From contig JAFECT010000005.1 in NCBI GenBank assembly GCA_018241995.1, positions 1 to 64,000 on the forward strand: 64,000 nucleotides of DNA, written 5' to 3'. The position numbers and the translations under genes are program-made. A model generated the notes under the pieces. The model was not told the origin of the DNA and searched no databases. It saw nothing but the letters and a program-made list of their open reading frames with translations. Below, piece after piece: positions 34,336 through 44,393 of this stretch (positions are counted from its first letter, which is position 1; every line of letters starts with the position of its first letter). The stretch is from Pseudomonadota bacterium (GTDB taxonomy: Bacteria > Pseudomonadota > Alphaproteobacteria > Caulobacterales > Caulobacteraceae).

Positions 34336-35814
34336 CTAAGGCCGTCGACCCGACGCGTGGAAGGTTCGCGGATCGGCGGGCCCCACGCGCTCTCCGGCCA
34401 GGGCGAGGCCGGAATTGGTCAGGCTCAGCGTGAGCGCGTCCTGGTCGTGGGCGGCGAAGGTGACGGGCGCCTGGGGCCAGGAGCGGATCGCGAAGCGCCC
34501 GTCCTTCTGTTTCAGCAGGCGCTCGGGGGCCTCGCCCAGGGCCTCGATCATCAGGCGGCTGTTCTCGTCGAAGACGCGGTAGGTCCGGCGGTATTGGGCG
34601 AAGGAGTCGTGATAGCCGCCCTGCACCACCTTCAGCACATAGGTTCCCGTGAGCTTGCTCCGCTCCTCGGCGGAGACGGGTTCGTCGGTGAGGATCGGCA
34701 GGGGCGCCTGCGCCGGCGGCGGCGGATTGGCAGGCAGGCCGAGCACGTCGCGGGCCAGGGCGCTGCCGATGGCCTTGGCGTTCTGGCCGGAGGTGTTGGT
34801 GAGCACCACCACCGTCAGGTCGTCGGCGGGGAAGTGGTACATGCTGCCGCTGTAGCCCAAGAGGGAGCCGTGCTGGCCGAAGTCGCGGCGGCCGCCTTCG
34901 TGGCCGAGCGTGAACGCCATGCCGAAGTGCTGGTCCGGGTCGGCGGCCGTCATCTTCAGCCCTGGCCCCTCGGCGGCGGTCATCAGCTTGAGCGTCTCGG
35001 GCTTCAGTAGCCTGCCCTGCTGAACCGCGCGCAAGATGCGGAACAGGTCGGAGACGGTGCTGCAGAAGCGCAGATCGTAGCTGACCGCGCCGCTGTCTTC
35101 GGTGGCGGCCTCGAAGTGGTCTCCCACGCTCTGGTAGCTGTGCGAGAGCCCATGGATGACCGAGGTGTTGTCGCAGGTCGTCGTGGCCACGGCGCCGGCG
35201 GGTTCGAACAGGTTGCGCCGCATGTATTCGGCGTAGGGCTCGCCGGTGACGCGCTCGATGATCTGGTCGAGCAGCTGGAAGTTAGAGATGGACCAGTCCC
35301 ACGTGGTTCCGGGTTCGTGGACCCACTGGCCATCGGCGAAGAGCGCGATGACCTCGTCCATCGCCTTGGGCTGGCGGTAGGTCGATTCCAGCGGGTCGCC
35401 CCGGTAGTGGTAGTCGACCACGCCCGAGGTGTCGGTGATCAGCTGGCGGATGGTGACGTGGCGCCCCTGGGTCGGGAACTCGGGGATGTATTTGGCGATG
35501 TCGTCGTCCAGCGAGAGCTTGCCGCGCTCGACCAGCTGCATCACGGCGACCCCCGTGAACGGCAGCATGGGGCCGACCACGTGATAGACGGCGTCGGGCT
35601 TGGCGGGCGCCTCCAGCCCAATGTCTGAAACCCCGTAGCCCTTGAGCAGCAGGATCCGGTCGCCCTTCGCGACCAGCACCGAAGCCCCGACCACGTTCGA
35701 CTGTTTGAAAGCCTGCCTGGCGACGGCGTCGAGATCGCCCGGCGAGGGCTCGGCCAGCGACAAGGCCGGGAAGCATAGGGAGAGAACTGCGGCCAGAAGG
35801 GAAGACCGGAGCAT
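34336..35814 (-). CDS. Exported beta-lactamase/serine-hydrolase-fold protein lacking the catalytic Ser and Lys
   Basis: The 492-residue protein has a signal peptide (SLLAAVLSLCFPALSLA) and a serine beta-lactamase-like domain (LVERGKLSLDDDIAKYIPEF, LLDQIIERVTGEPYAEYM, FGQHGSLLGYSG), then a C-terminal lipocalin-like domain. The SxxK motif that should precede PFT reads GPML (residues 81-84), and the YxN motif reads ISN, so Ser, Lys and Tyr are all lost; only the third motif HGS remains. It is probably a pseudoenzyme. AGGAGG seven bases before 35814 decides the start over the ATG at 35820. Confidence 0.88.
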   Translation of the reverse strand: MLRSSLLAAVLSLCFPALSLAEPSPGDLDAVARQAFKQSNVVGASVLVAKGDRILLLKGYGVSDIGLEAPAKPDAVYHVVGPMLPFTGVAVMQLVERGKLSLDDDIAKYIPEFPTQGRHVTIRQLITDTSGVVDYHYRGDPLESTYRQPKAMDEVIALFADGQWVHEPGTTWDWSISNFQLLDQIIERVTGEPYAEYMRRNLFEPAGAVATTTCDNTSVIHGLSHSYQSVGDHFEAATEDSGAVSYDLRFCSTVSDLFRILRAVQQGRLLKPETLKLMTAAEGPGLKMTAADPDQHFGMAFTLGHEGGRRDFGQHGSLLGYSGSMYHFPADDLTVVVLTNTSGQNAKAIGSALARDVLGLPANPPPPAQAPLPILTDEPVSAEERSKLTGTYVLKVVQGGYHDSFAQYRRTYRVFDENSRLMIEALGEAPERLLKQKDGRFAIRSWPQAPVTFAAHDQDALTLSLTNSGLALAGERVGPADPRTFHASGRRP

Positions 35815-35849
35815 GCGCATGCCTCCTTTGTGACCGACGCCGGCGCCCA

Positions 35850-36974
35850 TCACGGCCGCCCCGCCGACGCGCGCTCGCCGGCCATGTAGGCGGCGATGTG
35901 GTCGTTCAGGAACTTGCCGTCAGCGGCGCTGGCCCCCGCCCCGGCCGGATGACCCCAGAGCGAGGGGATGGGCAGGAGCGTGCAGTCGCGGATGAAGCCG
36001 GCCTCGTAGCGGGCGTCCTCCACCGGGAAATAGAGGTCGGTGGCGGAGGGCATGTAGAGCACCGGCACGCGGATGGAGCGCAGGGCGGCCTCGACGTCGC
36101 CGTGGAAGCCGGGGGTGGCGCCCACGTCGTGGCGCTCCCAGGCGCGCATCTGCAGGATCAGGTTGTTGGCGTCGGCGCCCGGGATGAAGTCGTTGCGGAA
36201 GTGCGCCACCACCTTGTCGAAGGTGATGTCCTTGGGCGCCCCCTCGCGCCACAGCTCCTTGCGCCACCATTCCTGGGAGAACAGCCAGCCGGCCCAGACC
36301 ATGGAGAAGGCCTCGATGCCCCGCCTGGGCTGGGCCGTGTAGTCGCCGCCGTTGAAGGCCGGGTCAGCGGTCAGGGCGGAGATCTGGCCCTCCAGCCGCA
36401 CGATCCCGTGGCCGTAGGTCTTGGCCGTGCCGGAGGTGGCGACGATCCGGTCCATGTAGTCGGGATAGCTCACCGCCCACTGGAACGCCTGCTGGGCGCC
36501 CATGGAGAAGCCGATCACCGCCTTCAGGTGTTTGACGCGCAGCTCTTGCGTCAGGAGTTCGTGCTCGGCCTCGACGTTGTCGCGGATGGTGGTGATCGGG
36601 AACCTGGGCCCATGGAAGGGCTCGGGCGTGTTGCTGGGCGAGGAGGAGCGGCCGTTGCCGAACATCTCGCTGGTGACCAGGAACAGCTTGTTCGGGTCCA
36701 GCGCCTTGCCCGGCCCGATCAGCCAGCCGTAGCCGTTCATGTCGGCCATGTAGTGCGAGGGCAGCAGCACGACATTGTCGCCCGCCGCGTTCAGCCGGCC
36801 ATAGGTTCCGTAGACGATGTGCGCCTCGGGCAGGACCGCGCCGCTCTCGGTCCTGAAGTTCCTGATCACGAACTCATGCCGGACCGGCTTCGGCTGCTCC
36901 TGCGCGCAGGCGGGCGACAGCTGAAACAGGACGGCGAACAGGCTGAAGAGCCCCAGCAGCACCGGCTTGACCAC
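35850..36974 (-). CDS. Exported MetX-like alpha/beta hydrolase
   Basis: The 374-residue protein has a signal peptide ([19 protein letters not shown]) and an alpha/beta-hydrolase domain of the homoserine O-acetyltransferase type: [17 protein letters not shown], nucleophile Ser in [15 protein letters not shown], acid in [11 protein letters not shown] and His in LWGHPAGAG. True MetX is cytoplasmic, so this exported form likely has a different ester or amide substrate. The GTG at 36974 has GGAGG seven bases upstream. It is followed by the pseudoenzyme gene on the same strand, 35 bases on. Confidence 0.87.
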   Translation of the reverse strand: MVKPVLLGLFSLFAVLFQLSPACAQEQPKPVRHEFVIRNFRTESGAVLPEAHIVYGTYGRLNAAGDNVVLLPSHYMADMNGYGWLIGPGKALDPNKLFLVTSEMFGNGRSSSPSNTPEPFHGPRFPITTIRDNVEAEHELLTQELRVKHLKAVIGFSMGAQQAFQWAVSYPDYMDRIVATSGTAKTYGHGIVRLEGQISALTADPAFNGGDYTAQPRRGIEAFSMVWAGWLFSQEWWRKELWREGAPKDITFDKVVAHFRNDFIPGADANNLILQMRAWERHDVGATPGFHGDVEAALRSIRVPVLYMPSATDLYFPVEDARYEAGFIRDCTLLPIPSLWGHPAGAGASAADGKFLNDHIAAYMAGERASAGRP

Positions 36975-37323
36975 GACACGCCCTCCCCGACGCCCAGCGC
37001 CACGGTTGGGCGAGGGAGTCATAACGCTGGGCGGCCGGCTCACAAGCGCAAAGGTCCGGGTTTGCGGCGAGGGGCGGCGAAGATGCGGCGAGGGGGCCGT
37101 GGGCCAGGACCCGCGTGCGGCATATGGGCGCGCGCAGGCCGCGCCGGGCGCCGTCGCGCAACCCCAAGCCGAACATGAAACCCAAGCCGGACAAGGGATC
37201 GCAACATCCCCGGCCCGGATCGCGGCCGGACCGCCGCCTTTCGCTAAGCTTACGGCTGAAGGTTTTCTCAAGGCTTCCCGGCTTCTCTGGGCATGGCGCA
37301 GACAGCGCCCTCAGGGAGACCAG

Positions 37324-39426
37324 ATGGCCCGCAGGTGGCGCCTCTATCGTCCGGCGGAACCCAAGCGCGGCCTGCCCTCGGCGGCTGCGCTGCTGGCGCT
37401 TTACGCCCTGGTCGTCACCGTCACGGTCGCCTTCTGCCGCGACGCCGACGTCAACCCGACCTTCTGGCCGGCCAACGGCGTGGTGGTGGCCGCGCTTCTG
37501 CTGCTGCCGCCGCGGCTGGGCCTGGGCTTCGCCGCCTGCTGTTTCGCCATCAATTTCACCGAGAACGCGCTGGGGCGGATCGACCCGGCCGAGAACCTGC
37601 TGTTCTGCACGCTCAACACGGCGCTGGCCTTCGGCACGGCGTTCCTGACGCGGGTGTTCTGCGGCGCGGCGACGGACCTGTCCCGCTTCAAGCGGCTGGC
37701 GCAGTTCGCCGCCGTGGCCCTGGTCGCGGCCACGATCGAGGCGTCGCTGGGCGACCTGCAGCCGTTCCTGGCCGGGACCCTGAAGCCGGTCGACTGGTAC
37801 ATGTGGATCGCCTGCGACTTCCTGGGCCTGATCGTGGCCACGCCGGCGGTTCTGCTGGTGTTCAAGCGCCACCGCGCACTCTACGCCAGCCAGGCGTCGG
37901 GACTGGAGCGGGTGCTTCTGCTGGCCGTGGTGCTGGGCCTGGGCGGGGTCGGCTTCCTGGAGCCGCGCACGCCGCTGATCCTGCTGGTCTACCCGCTGCT
38001 GATCCTGATGGCGTTCCGCGCGGGCGCGCCGTGGGTCTCGGCCACGGTGATGTGCCTGGCCTTCATCGCCAGCGCCCTGACCGTGCGCGGCTACGGCCCC
38101 ATCGCCTCGCTGTCGCCGACCCACCCGTTCCGCAGCGAGGAGCTGCTGTCGCTGTTCCTGATCAGCACGGTGCTGAGCGCGCTTCCCGCCACCAATGCGC
38201 TGGGCGAACGCAACCGCGCGGCCCAGCGCCTGGCCCGCAGCGAGGCGGCCGCCAACGAGGCCCGCGCCGCGGCCGAGCTGGCGATGCAGGCCAAGGCGCG
38301 CTTCCTGGCGGTGATGAGCCACGAGATCCGCACGCCCCTGAACGGCATCGTCGGCTTCTCCGGGCTCCTGGCCGAGCGCAGCGACCTGGCGCCGGAGGCG
38401 CAGCGTCAGCTCGGCCTGGTGCAGGCCTCCAGCAACATCCTGATGGCCCTGATCAACGACATCCTGGACTTCTCCAAGATCGAGGCGAAGCAGCTGGACC
38501 TGAACCCGGTCCCCTGCGACCTGGGCGAGGTGGTGGAGCAGGCCGCCGCCATCGCGCGCTCGACCGCCGAGGCCAAGGGCCTGCCGGTGGTGGTCGACAA
38601 CCGCCTGGCGACTGGCCGGCGCCACCTGGCCGACGACCTGCGCCTGCGCCAGGTGCTGCTGAACCTCCTGACCAATGCGGTGAAGTTCACGGCCGAGGGC
38701 CGGGTGACCGTCCGCGTCGAGGCCGAGCCCGCCGATGACGGCGACCTGGTGACCGTACGGGTGATCGACACCGGCATCGGCATCCCCGAGGCCCGGCGCG
38801 CGCAGCTGTTCCAGGCCTTCTCGCAGCTCGACCCCAGCATCACCCGCGCCTATGGCGGCACGGGCCTGGGCCTGACCATCTGCAAGTCGCTGGTCGAGAT
38901 GATGGGCGGCGAGATCGGCATCGCCCCGCCCGCCGAGCGCGGGTCCGAGTTCTTCTTCCGCGTGCCCCTGGCCCGGGCCGCGGACGCCGCCGACAACCGG
39001 CCGTCCGAATCCGTCGAGGCCCAGGCCTTCGAGCGTCCGCCCAGGGTGCTGGTGGTGGACGACCACCCGGTCAACCGCGAGATCGCCGGCCTGATCCTGG
39101 GCGCGGCCGGCTGCGAGGTGTCGACCCGCGACGGCGGCGCCGCGGCGGTGGAGGCGGCGCGCGGCGGCGGCTTCGACCTGATCCTGATGGACATCCACAT
39201 GCCCGACATGGACGGCTACGCCGCCGCCCAGGCCATCCGCGCCCTGGCCGGCGAGCCCGGCCGCACGCCCATCCTGGCCATGACCGCCGACGTGACCGCC
39301 GAGGACGTCGCCCTGTGCCGCGCCGCCGGCATGGACGGCCACGTCGCCAAGCCGATCAACCGCGCCCTGCTGCTGCAGGCCATGGCGACGGCGCTGAGCG
39401 ACCAGGCGGCGCGGAAGGCGGCGTAG
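37324..39426 (+). CDS. MASE1-domain hybrid sensor histidine kinase
   Basis: The 700-residue protein has an N-terminal MASE1-type membrane sensor (about eight hydrophobic segments, residues 20-290; [20 protein letters not shown]), a HisKA domain with phospho-acceptor His333 ([13 protein letters not shown]), an HATPase domain ([28 protein letters not shown]) and a C-terminal receiver with acceptor Asp623 ([14 protein letters not shown]). It would relay phosphate to an Hpt protein not found nearby. GGGAGACC precedes the ATG; the frame extends upstream but lacks family similarity there. Confidence 0.95.
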   Translation: MARRWRLYRPAEPKRGLPSAAALLALYALVVTVTVAFCRDADVNPTFWPANGVVVAALLLLPPRLGLGFAACCFAINFTENALGRIDPAENLLFCTLNTALAFGTAFLTRVFCGAATDLSRFKRLAQFAAVALVAATIEASLGDLQPFLAGTLKPVDWYMWIACDFLGLIVATPAVLLVFKRHRALYASQASGLERVLLLAVVLGLGGVGFLEPRTPLILLVYPLLILMAFRAGAPWVSATVMCLAFIASALTVRGYGPIASLSPTHPFRSEELLSLFLISTVLSALPATNALGERNRAAQRLARSEAAANEARAAAELAMQAKARFLAVMSHEIRTPLNGIVGFSGLLAERSDLAPEAQRQLGLVQASSNILMALINDILDFSKIEAKQLDLNPVPCDLGEVVEQAAAIARSTAEAKGLPVVVDNRLATGRRHLADDLRLRQVLLNLLTNAVKFTAEGRVTVRVEAEPADDGDLVTVRVIDTGIGIPEARRAQLFQAFSQLDPSITRAYGGTGLGLTICKSLVEMMGGEIGIAPPAERGSEFFFRVPLARAADAADNRPSESVEAQAFERPPRVLVVDDHPVNREIAGLILGAAGCEVSTRDGGAAAVEAARGGGFDLILMDIHMPDMDGYAAAQAIRALAGEPGRTPILAMTADVTAEDVALCRAAGMDGHVAKPINRALLLQAMATALSDQAARKAA

Positions 39427-39451
39427 GTCGGCTCCTACCCCTCAAACCTAT

Positions 39452-39806
39452 CGTCATTCTCGGAGCGGAGGTCGCGAAGCGGCCGGAGACCCGAGAACCC
39501 AGCAGCTCCCGAACTCAACGCTGCGTGCGACCGTGGATCGTGGGCAGCCTGGCTTCGAGGTCGCGCCTGGTGGGTCCTCGAAAGCCAGGGCGCTACGCGA
39601 CCTGCCTTTCAAGGATGACGAAGCTTATCTTGATGACCGTCATCCTTGAGCACGTCCGCGCAAGCGGGCGGGATCGAGGACCCACTTGGCTCCGCACTGG
39701 ACGCGGCGCGCGGCAGCCGCCGTCGGGCGCCCAGCTTCCGGGAAGATTCGCTGCTGGGTTCTCGGGTCTGCGCAGCGCTGCGCGCTGCTCCGCTCCGAGA
39801 ATGACG
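39452..39806. repeat. Nested inverted repeat with RE4 core, copy 2
   Basis: This fills the 400-base gap after the hybrid kinase. The outer arms start CGTCATTCTCGGAGCGGAG and end CGCTCCGAGAATGACG, with GACCCGAGAACCCAGCAG pairing with CTGCTGGGTTCTCGGGTC. Inside, 39570-39620 and 39639-39684 form a second inverted repeat related to the element at 11895-12060 (GTCATCCTTGAGCAC, GGGATCGAGGACCCACT). It looks like one repeat inserted in another. No gene is seen. Confidence 0.85.
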
Positions 39807-39829
39807 AAAATCGGAGGAGGCGGAGATCG

Positions 39830-41458
39830 CTACCCGGCAGGATGCAGCCCCGGCGCCTCTTGCCCCGTGCGCGCGACGTATTCCGTGTACCCGCCCCCGT
39901 ACTGATGCACGCCCTCGGGCGTCAGCTCCAGCACGCGGTTCGACAGCGCGGCCAGGAAGTGGCGGTCGTGCGAGACGAACAGCATGGTCCCCTCGAAGTC
40001 CTTGAGCGATGCGACCAGCATCTCCTTGGTCTGCATGTCGAGGTGGTTGGTCGGTTCGTCGAGGACCAAGAGGTTCGGCGGGTCGAACAGCATCTTGGCC
40101 ATGACCAGGCGCGCCTTCTCGCCGCCGCTCAGCACCCGGCAGGGCTTTTCCACATCGTCGCCGGAGAAGCCGAAGCACCCGGCCAGGGTCCTGAGCGCGC
40201 CCTGCCCCGCCTGGGGGAAGGAGCCGTCCAGTGACTCGAAGATGGTCTCCTCGCCGTCCAGCAGGTCCATGGAGTGCTGGGCGAAATAGCCCATCTTGAC
40301 GCTGGCCCCGATGCTGACCGAGCCCTGGTCGGGGGGAATGGCGCCGGCCACCAGTTTCAGCAGGGTCGACTTGCCGGCCCCGTTGGCGCCCAGCACGCAC
40401 CAGCGCTCCCGGCGGCGCACCAGGAAATCCAGGCCGTCATAGATGGTCTGGTCGCCGTAGGCCTTCGAGACCTTGCGCAGGCTGATCACGTCCTCCCCTG
40501 ATCGAGGCGGACTCCTGAACTCAAATTGCACGGACTGGCGCCGGCGCGGCGCTTCCACCCGCTCGATCTTGTCGAGCTTCTTGACCCGGCTCTGCACCTG
40601 GGCGGCGTGGGAGGCGCGCGCCTTGAACTTCTCGATGAAGTTGATCTCCTTGGCCAGCATGGCCTGCTGGCGCTCGTACTGCGCCTGGCGCTGCGCCTCG
40701 CCCAGCGCCCGTTGCTGGTCGTAGAAGTCGAGGTCGCCCGAGTAGGTGATCAGCTGGCCGGCGTCGATCTCCACCACCTTGCCGATGATGCGGTTCATGA
40801 AGGCGCGGTCGTGCGAGGTCATCACCAGGGCGCCGTCGTAGTCCTTCAGGAAGGCCTCGAGCCAGATCAGGCTTTCCAGGTCCAGGTGGTTGGAGGGTTC
40901 GTCCAGCAACATGGCGTCGGGCCGCATCAGCAGGATGCGCGCCAGGGCCACGCGCATCTTCCAGCCGCCGGAGAGCAGGCCCACGTCGCCGTCCATGCGC
41001 TCCTGGCTGAAGCTCAGGCCCGCCAGCACCTCCCGCGCGCGGGCGTCGAGCGCATAGCCGTCCAGCGCCTGGAACTGCTCCTGCGCCTCGCCATAGCGTT
41101 CGATGATTTCGTCCATCCGGTCCGCCTGGTCCGGATCGACCATGGCCGCCTCCAGCCGCGCCATCTCGGCGGCCAGCGCGCTGACCGGGCCCACGCCGTC
41201 CATCACCGCGGCGACCGCGCTCTGGCCCGACATTTCGCCCACGTCCTGGCTGAAATAGCCGATGGTCATGCCGGCATCGATGGAGACCACCCCGTCGTCG
41301 GGCTGCTCCTCGCCGGTCATCATGCGGAACAGGGTGGTCTTGCCCGCCCCGTTCGGCCCGACCAGCCCGACCTTCTCGCCCCGCTGCACCCCCATCGACG
41401 CCCCGATGAAGAGGAGGTGATGGCCGTTCTGCTTGGAGATGTTGTCGAGGCGGATCAT
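39830..41458 (-). CDS. ABC-F family ATPase
   Basis: The 542-residue soluble protein has two ABC domains joined by a charged helical linker (about 240-310). Signatures are LLSGGWKMRVALARILL and VLSGGEKARLVMAKMLF, each followed by LDEPSNHLD or LDEPTNHLD. There is no membrane domain, so it is an ABC-F translation factor of the Uup/YheS/EttA type acting on the ribosome. The ATG at 41458 gives the usual MIRLDNISK start. Confidence 0.93.
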   Translation of the reverse strand: MIRLDNISKQNGHHLLFIGASMGVQRGEKVGLVGPNGAGKTTLFRMMTGEEQPDDGVVSIDAGMTIGYFSQDVGEMSGQSAVAAVMDGVGPVSALAAEMARLEAAMVDPDQADRMDEIIERYGEAQEQFQALDGYALDARAREVLAGLSFSQERMDGDVGLLSGGWKMRVALARILLMRPDAMLLDEPSNHLDLESLIWLEAFLKDYDGALVMTSHDRAFMNRIIGKVVEIDAGQLITYSGDLDFYDQQRALGEAQRQAQYERQQAMLAKEINFIEKFKARASHAAQVQSRVKKLDKIERVEAPRRRQSVQFEFRSPPRSGEDVISLRKVSKAYGDQTIYDGLDFLVRRRERWCVLGANGAGKSTLLKLVAGAIPPDQGSVSIGASVKMGYFAQHSMDLLDGEETIFESLDGSFPQAGQGALRTLAGCFGFSGDDVEKPCRVLSGGEKARLVMAKMLFDPPNLLVLDEPTNHLDMQTKEMLVASLKDFEGTMLFVSHDRHFLAALSNRVLELTPEGVHQYGGGYTEYVARTGQEAPGLHPAG

Positions 41459-41578
41459 GGGGCGGCGTGCGTAGCGGATGCACGCGGGGAGCGCCAGGGG
41501 TGGGGGGAGAGGGCGGAGGGCGGGCGCGACGATTGGACCGGGGCGCAAAGAGGCACGAGTGAAGGTGCTGAATTAGGT

Positions 41579-41594
41579 GACAGAACAACCTGTC
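41579..41594. promoter_or_regulatory. Island-edge dyad, left copy
   Basis: GACAGAACAACCTGTC is a dyad (GACAG-N6-CTGTC). A 14-of-16 match, GACAGGACAACTTGTC, lies at 44394-44409 on the far side of the island. This copy is 42 bases before the start of the HNH-like gene. It may be an operator shared by both island transcripts or a boundary repeat. Confidence 0.5.
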
Positions 41595-41636
41595 GTGCAT
41601 GCTCGAAGCGTCATCAAGTCGGGTGGAGGGGGCACA

Positions 41637-42314
41637 ATGACGTCTGACATTCGGAAGACATTAGCGGACTTCCGCCAGGACGGAGTGGCAGCGCTAGAAT
41701 ACGTTGTGAACCACTCGCCGTACGGGTCGGTCGCCCAAGCCGTGGCATCACTGACACTGTTCTCCCATCCGGATACTGTCAGGCAGACGGGCGGACGGGC
41801 ACACTTCCCGATGGTGCGGGACAACACTCGACGCGGCGTCGAGGGCGAGATCGACGGCCGCCGCGTCCACTTCGATGACAACACCTGCGCGCAGGATGCG
41901 TTCTTGTGGTCGAACCGCTTACCGACGCGCAACACGTTCGGGCGAAATGTCCAATTCAACCATGTCTATCGTGCCTCTCTCGATCCGGACGCCTACACCA
42001 ATCTCGCAAACATCTGCCTCACGCCGGCGTTCCTGGCGAAATTGACCGACGTACACTTAGAGGTGCGAAGCCTCCTGCAGTATCGAGTCCACGACCTCTA
42101 TGACTGGCGCCCGCTAAGCTCTCCCAAGCCGATCAAGCCATCCGTATACGACCAGCTCGATTGGGCTCCACCCCTGGAGGCCGTGGAAGACCTTCCGGCA
42201 GTTTTGCGTGCGGCCATGGCTACAAAGCCGAACAACCGGGCCAGTAAGGCCGCGGCTAAGCTCGGTTGGCTGTATGGCGAAGCCGTCCTCGACGCCTCCG
42301 CCCCATCGACCTAG
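41637..42314 (+). CDS. HNH-nuclease-like protein of an accessory island
   Basis: No family is recognised with confidence. The 225-residue protein has two DNT segments (VRDNTRRG at 60-67, FDDNTCAQDAFLW at 79-91) and then QFNHVYRASLDPDAYTNLAN with ICLTPAFLAKLTD. The spacing of His109 and Asn122/Asn125 before a helix resembles an HNH (His-Me finger) nuclease, but the zinc cysteines are absent. The C-terminal part is unique. GGTGGAGGG precedes the ATG. Codon use is less GC-rich than in flanking genes. It is convergent with the HExxH gene, 16 bases apart. The HNH call is tentative. Confidence 0.7.
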   Translation: MTSDIRKTLADFRQDGVAALEYVVNHSPYGSVAQAVASLTLFSHPDTVRQTGGRAHFPMVRDNTRRGVEGEIDGRRVHFDDNTCAQDAFLWSNRLPTRNTFGRNVQFNHVYRASLDPDAYTNLANICLTPAFLAKLTDVHLEVRSLLQYRVHDLYDWRPLSSPKPIKPSVYDQLDWAPPLEAVEDLPAVLRAAMATKPNNRASKAAAKLGWLYGEAVLDASAPST

Positions 42315-42330
42315 CCAATGTTGATTCAGC

Positions 42331-43854
42331 CTAATGCACCCGCAGCAAGCTCTTACCGTATCTCGTCATGAACACCTCACGAGCGTCCATTTCCTGGGAG
42401 GGATTGAGTTGGTGAGGATCGAGAAATATCTCAAAGCCGTGGACTAGGCGGTTGAGCAGCAACAGCTGATCGAGTGGCACCGCGGTGCCCCCCGAGAACA
42501 ACTGGGGATAGAGGACATCTCCGGCACAGGCTTCGTCACGCGCATTCCTTTCAAGGTTGAAACGCGCATCCGCGTGGAGCCGATTGAGATCTTCCTTCAG
42601 CGCATAGGCGCCACTTTCCCAGAGCTTGAGATGCACGGGACAGAGCGGCCAATCTTGCTGAGACTGCATGTGGCGCGGAAGCTCGCAGAAGGCAGCCGGT
42701 TCCGCGATGAACCGCTCTACGAGAATGCGACGGTCCTTAAGCAAGCCTTCGAACACAGCAAGCGCTGCCTCGTGGGGTTCGGCAGTATTTGGGTTGTCAC
42801 GGATCGCACGCGTCCCCTCAGCGAGAAAGACGCCAAGATGATCGGAAGTGGCCCTCAGCGCCTCGTCGAAGGGGGTGACCTTGAAGAGCGAGTCGAGGTG
42901 ACGAAGCAGATCGGGTTCGTTCAGGTACCGCGGGAACACCGCTTCGAAATCCTGAATCGCAGCACGGTACACGCGCGCCCAACGTCGCTCTGGATACGCG
43001 ATCTCGCCATCCTGATGGCAGCCGAGCATGCACCAAGTTGCCATCACCGAGAGCGCGCGCCAGTCAACCTTCGTCCAATTAATGGCCAGAGGATAGTGCT
43101 CTGGGGGCGTGGCGCTCCGCTCCTGGAACAAGACCAGCATGCGCGTGAAGAAAGCCGCGTACATGGACTTATCCCGGCTCAGATATGCGAGGAACTCCAC
43201 AAACTCGGCCAGACCATAGGTCTGATTGACGGCGAACGCCTGTGCAAGCAAAGCCGAGAGCTCGAAGAGAAACCGCGGGGTTAAGGCGAAAGCCCCCGCC
43301 GAGACTGTGCCTCGGCGCGTGTTGTCACGGATAAAGACCTGTTTGCTGAGGAGATGCAGCACCTGTTGTTCGTATCCGGGCTCACGCCCGGTTACGAAGG
43401 TGCCCTTCGAGCTTGGACCAGACCCACGAATATACGGCGGGCTCCAGGGTCGAGACGAATGCGCCTTGCCGAGCGCATCCTCCAAGTAGGCTTGTCGCTC
43501 TTTTGGTGACAACTCCGCCCACGCCACAACGGGGAACGGCACGACATCAACGTCGGGATCCTCAAGAACCTGCAGAACCAATGGAAGTCCACTCATGAAA
43601 ATCTGCAGGCGAAACCAATAGGTCTGCAGGCTCGAGTAGCTGAGGAGGAAGTCGTGGTAGTGGCGGAACTCATGTTCGAGCGTGGTGCCACTCCCAATCA
43701 GAAGAAACCGCTCGTTCGGGTCCTGCGCCGGCACGCTCGGGGGACCACTGGTCGTCCAAGCGCCCCAAAAGTGCTTGAATTGCGCCTGGCTTCGAAACCG
43801 CACGTCCACGATCAGGTTGCGCGCCGAGAAGCCCCCGAAGTCATGCAGGTTCAT
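42331..43854 (-). CDS. HExxH metallopeptidase-like protein of an accessory island
   Basis: The 507-residue protein has a zinc-peptidase motif in TLEHEFRHYHDFLLS (HEFRH, residues 61-65). Glu198 in FLFELSALLAQAF could be the third metal ligand. No signal peptide or membrane segment is seen, so it acts in the cytoplasm. The rest matches no family I know. It contains RDNTRRG (176-182), also present in the HNH-like neighbour. The start lies inside the 3' end of the EACC1-like gene (14-base overlap), so the two are coupled; a GTG at 43860 is an alternative. GC is clearly below the host level (31 of 60 at 43321-43380). Confidence 0.75.
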   Translation of the reverse strand: MNLHDFGGFSARNLIVDVRFRSQAQFKHFWGAWTTSGPPSVPAQDPNERFLLIGSGTTLEHEFRHYHDFLLSYSSLQTYWFRLQIFMSGLPLVLQVLEDPDVDVVPFPVVAWAELSPKERQAYLEDALGKAHSSRPWSPPYIRGSGPSSKGTFVTGREPGYEQQVLHLLSKQVFIRDNTRRGTVSAGAFALTPRFLFELSALLAQAFAVNQTYGLAEFVEFLAYLSRDKSMYAAFFTRMLVLFQERSATPPEHYPLAINWTKVDWRALSVMATWCMLGCHQDGEIAYPERRWARVYRAAIQDFEAVFPRYLNEPDLLRHLDSLFKVTPFDEALRATSDHLGVFLAEGTRAIRDNPNTAEPHEAALAVFEGLLKDRRILVERFIAEPAAFCELPRHMQSQQDWPLCPVHLKLWESGAYALKEDLNRLHADARFNLERNARDEACAGDVLYPQLFSGGTAVPLDQLLLLNRLVHGFEIFLDPHQLNPSQEMDAREVFMTRYGKSLLRVH

Positions 43855-44194
43855 CGGCACGCACGAAGGGTAGGGCCGCCTTTAGTAGGGCCGCGACCTC
43901 CTTGTCCGACTTGCCTGCGAGGTCCACCGAGATGCGGCCCATAGGCGAACAGATTTCCAGGCGCGGTGACTTGCTGCTCCTCGCTGCCTTAAGCAGGTGC
44001 TCGACGATAAAATAGAGGTGGACGCCGGCAGCGAGGTGACCGACCAAGATTTCGACTGAGCCCAACTCGAAACCCATGCGTTCGGTAGGTTGGTCAACAG
44101 CGTTCTGACGCGTTCGCTCCGTCAGCGGAAACTCTGAATCCTCGTCGAGGGCGCGAATCAGCTCGGCGTCGCCCGTGAAGGTCACCTTCGGCAT
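43841..44194 (-). CDS. EACC1-like small protein of an accessory island
   Basis: The 117-residue protein has an N-terminal strand (PKVTFTGDAELIRALDED), then RMGFELGSVEILVGHLAAGVH with a hydrophobic helix, a strand pair LEICSPMGRISVDLAG and a final helix EVAALLKAALPFV. This order (strand, MG-glycine turn, amphipathic helix, strand with GR, Leu-rich helix) resembles effector-associated constant component 1 (EACC1), a small protein found with effector peptidases in bacterial conflict systems. The match is by eye. It is the first gene of the pair with the HExxH protein; GGGAAAG precedes the ATG. Confidence 0.7.
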   Translation of the reverse strand: MPKVTFTGDAELIRALDEDSEFPLTERTRQNAVDQPTERMGFELGSVEILVGHLAAGVHLYFIVEHLLKAARSSKSPRLEICSPMGRISVDLAGKSDKEVAALLKAALPFVRADEPA

Positions 44195-44393
44195 GGCGTC
44201 TTTCCCAAATTCGAACGCACAACTTAGACGCGGCACGTGTGGATGCCACCCTCCACGTGGCGGCACTTCGCACGGGGCCTTAGAGGAGAGAGTGGGTACA
44301 GAATAGCCAGCACCAAAATCCACAAGGCTGCCTTGGCCGGATGGCTATGCTCGCGGCAATCTCGAATCATTCAAGTTCAAAGGAAAATTGGAC

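Noticed and set aside
36874..39342. 822-residue open frame on the minus strand
   Set aside because: It lies antisense to the MASE1 hybrid kinase, is Gln/His/Arg-rich without domain signatures, and reflects third-position GC bias.
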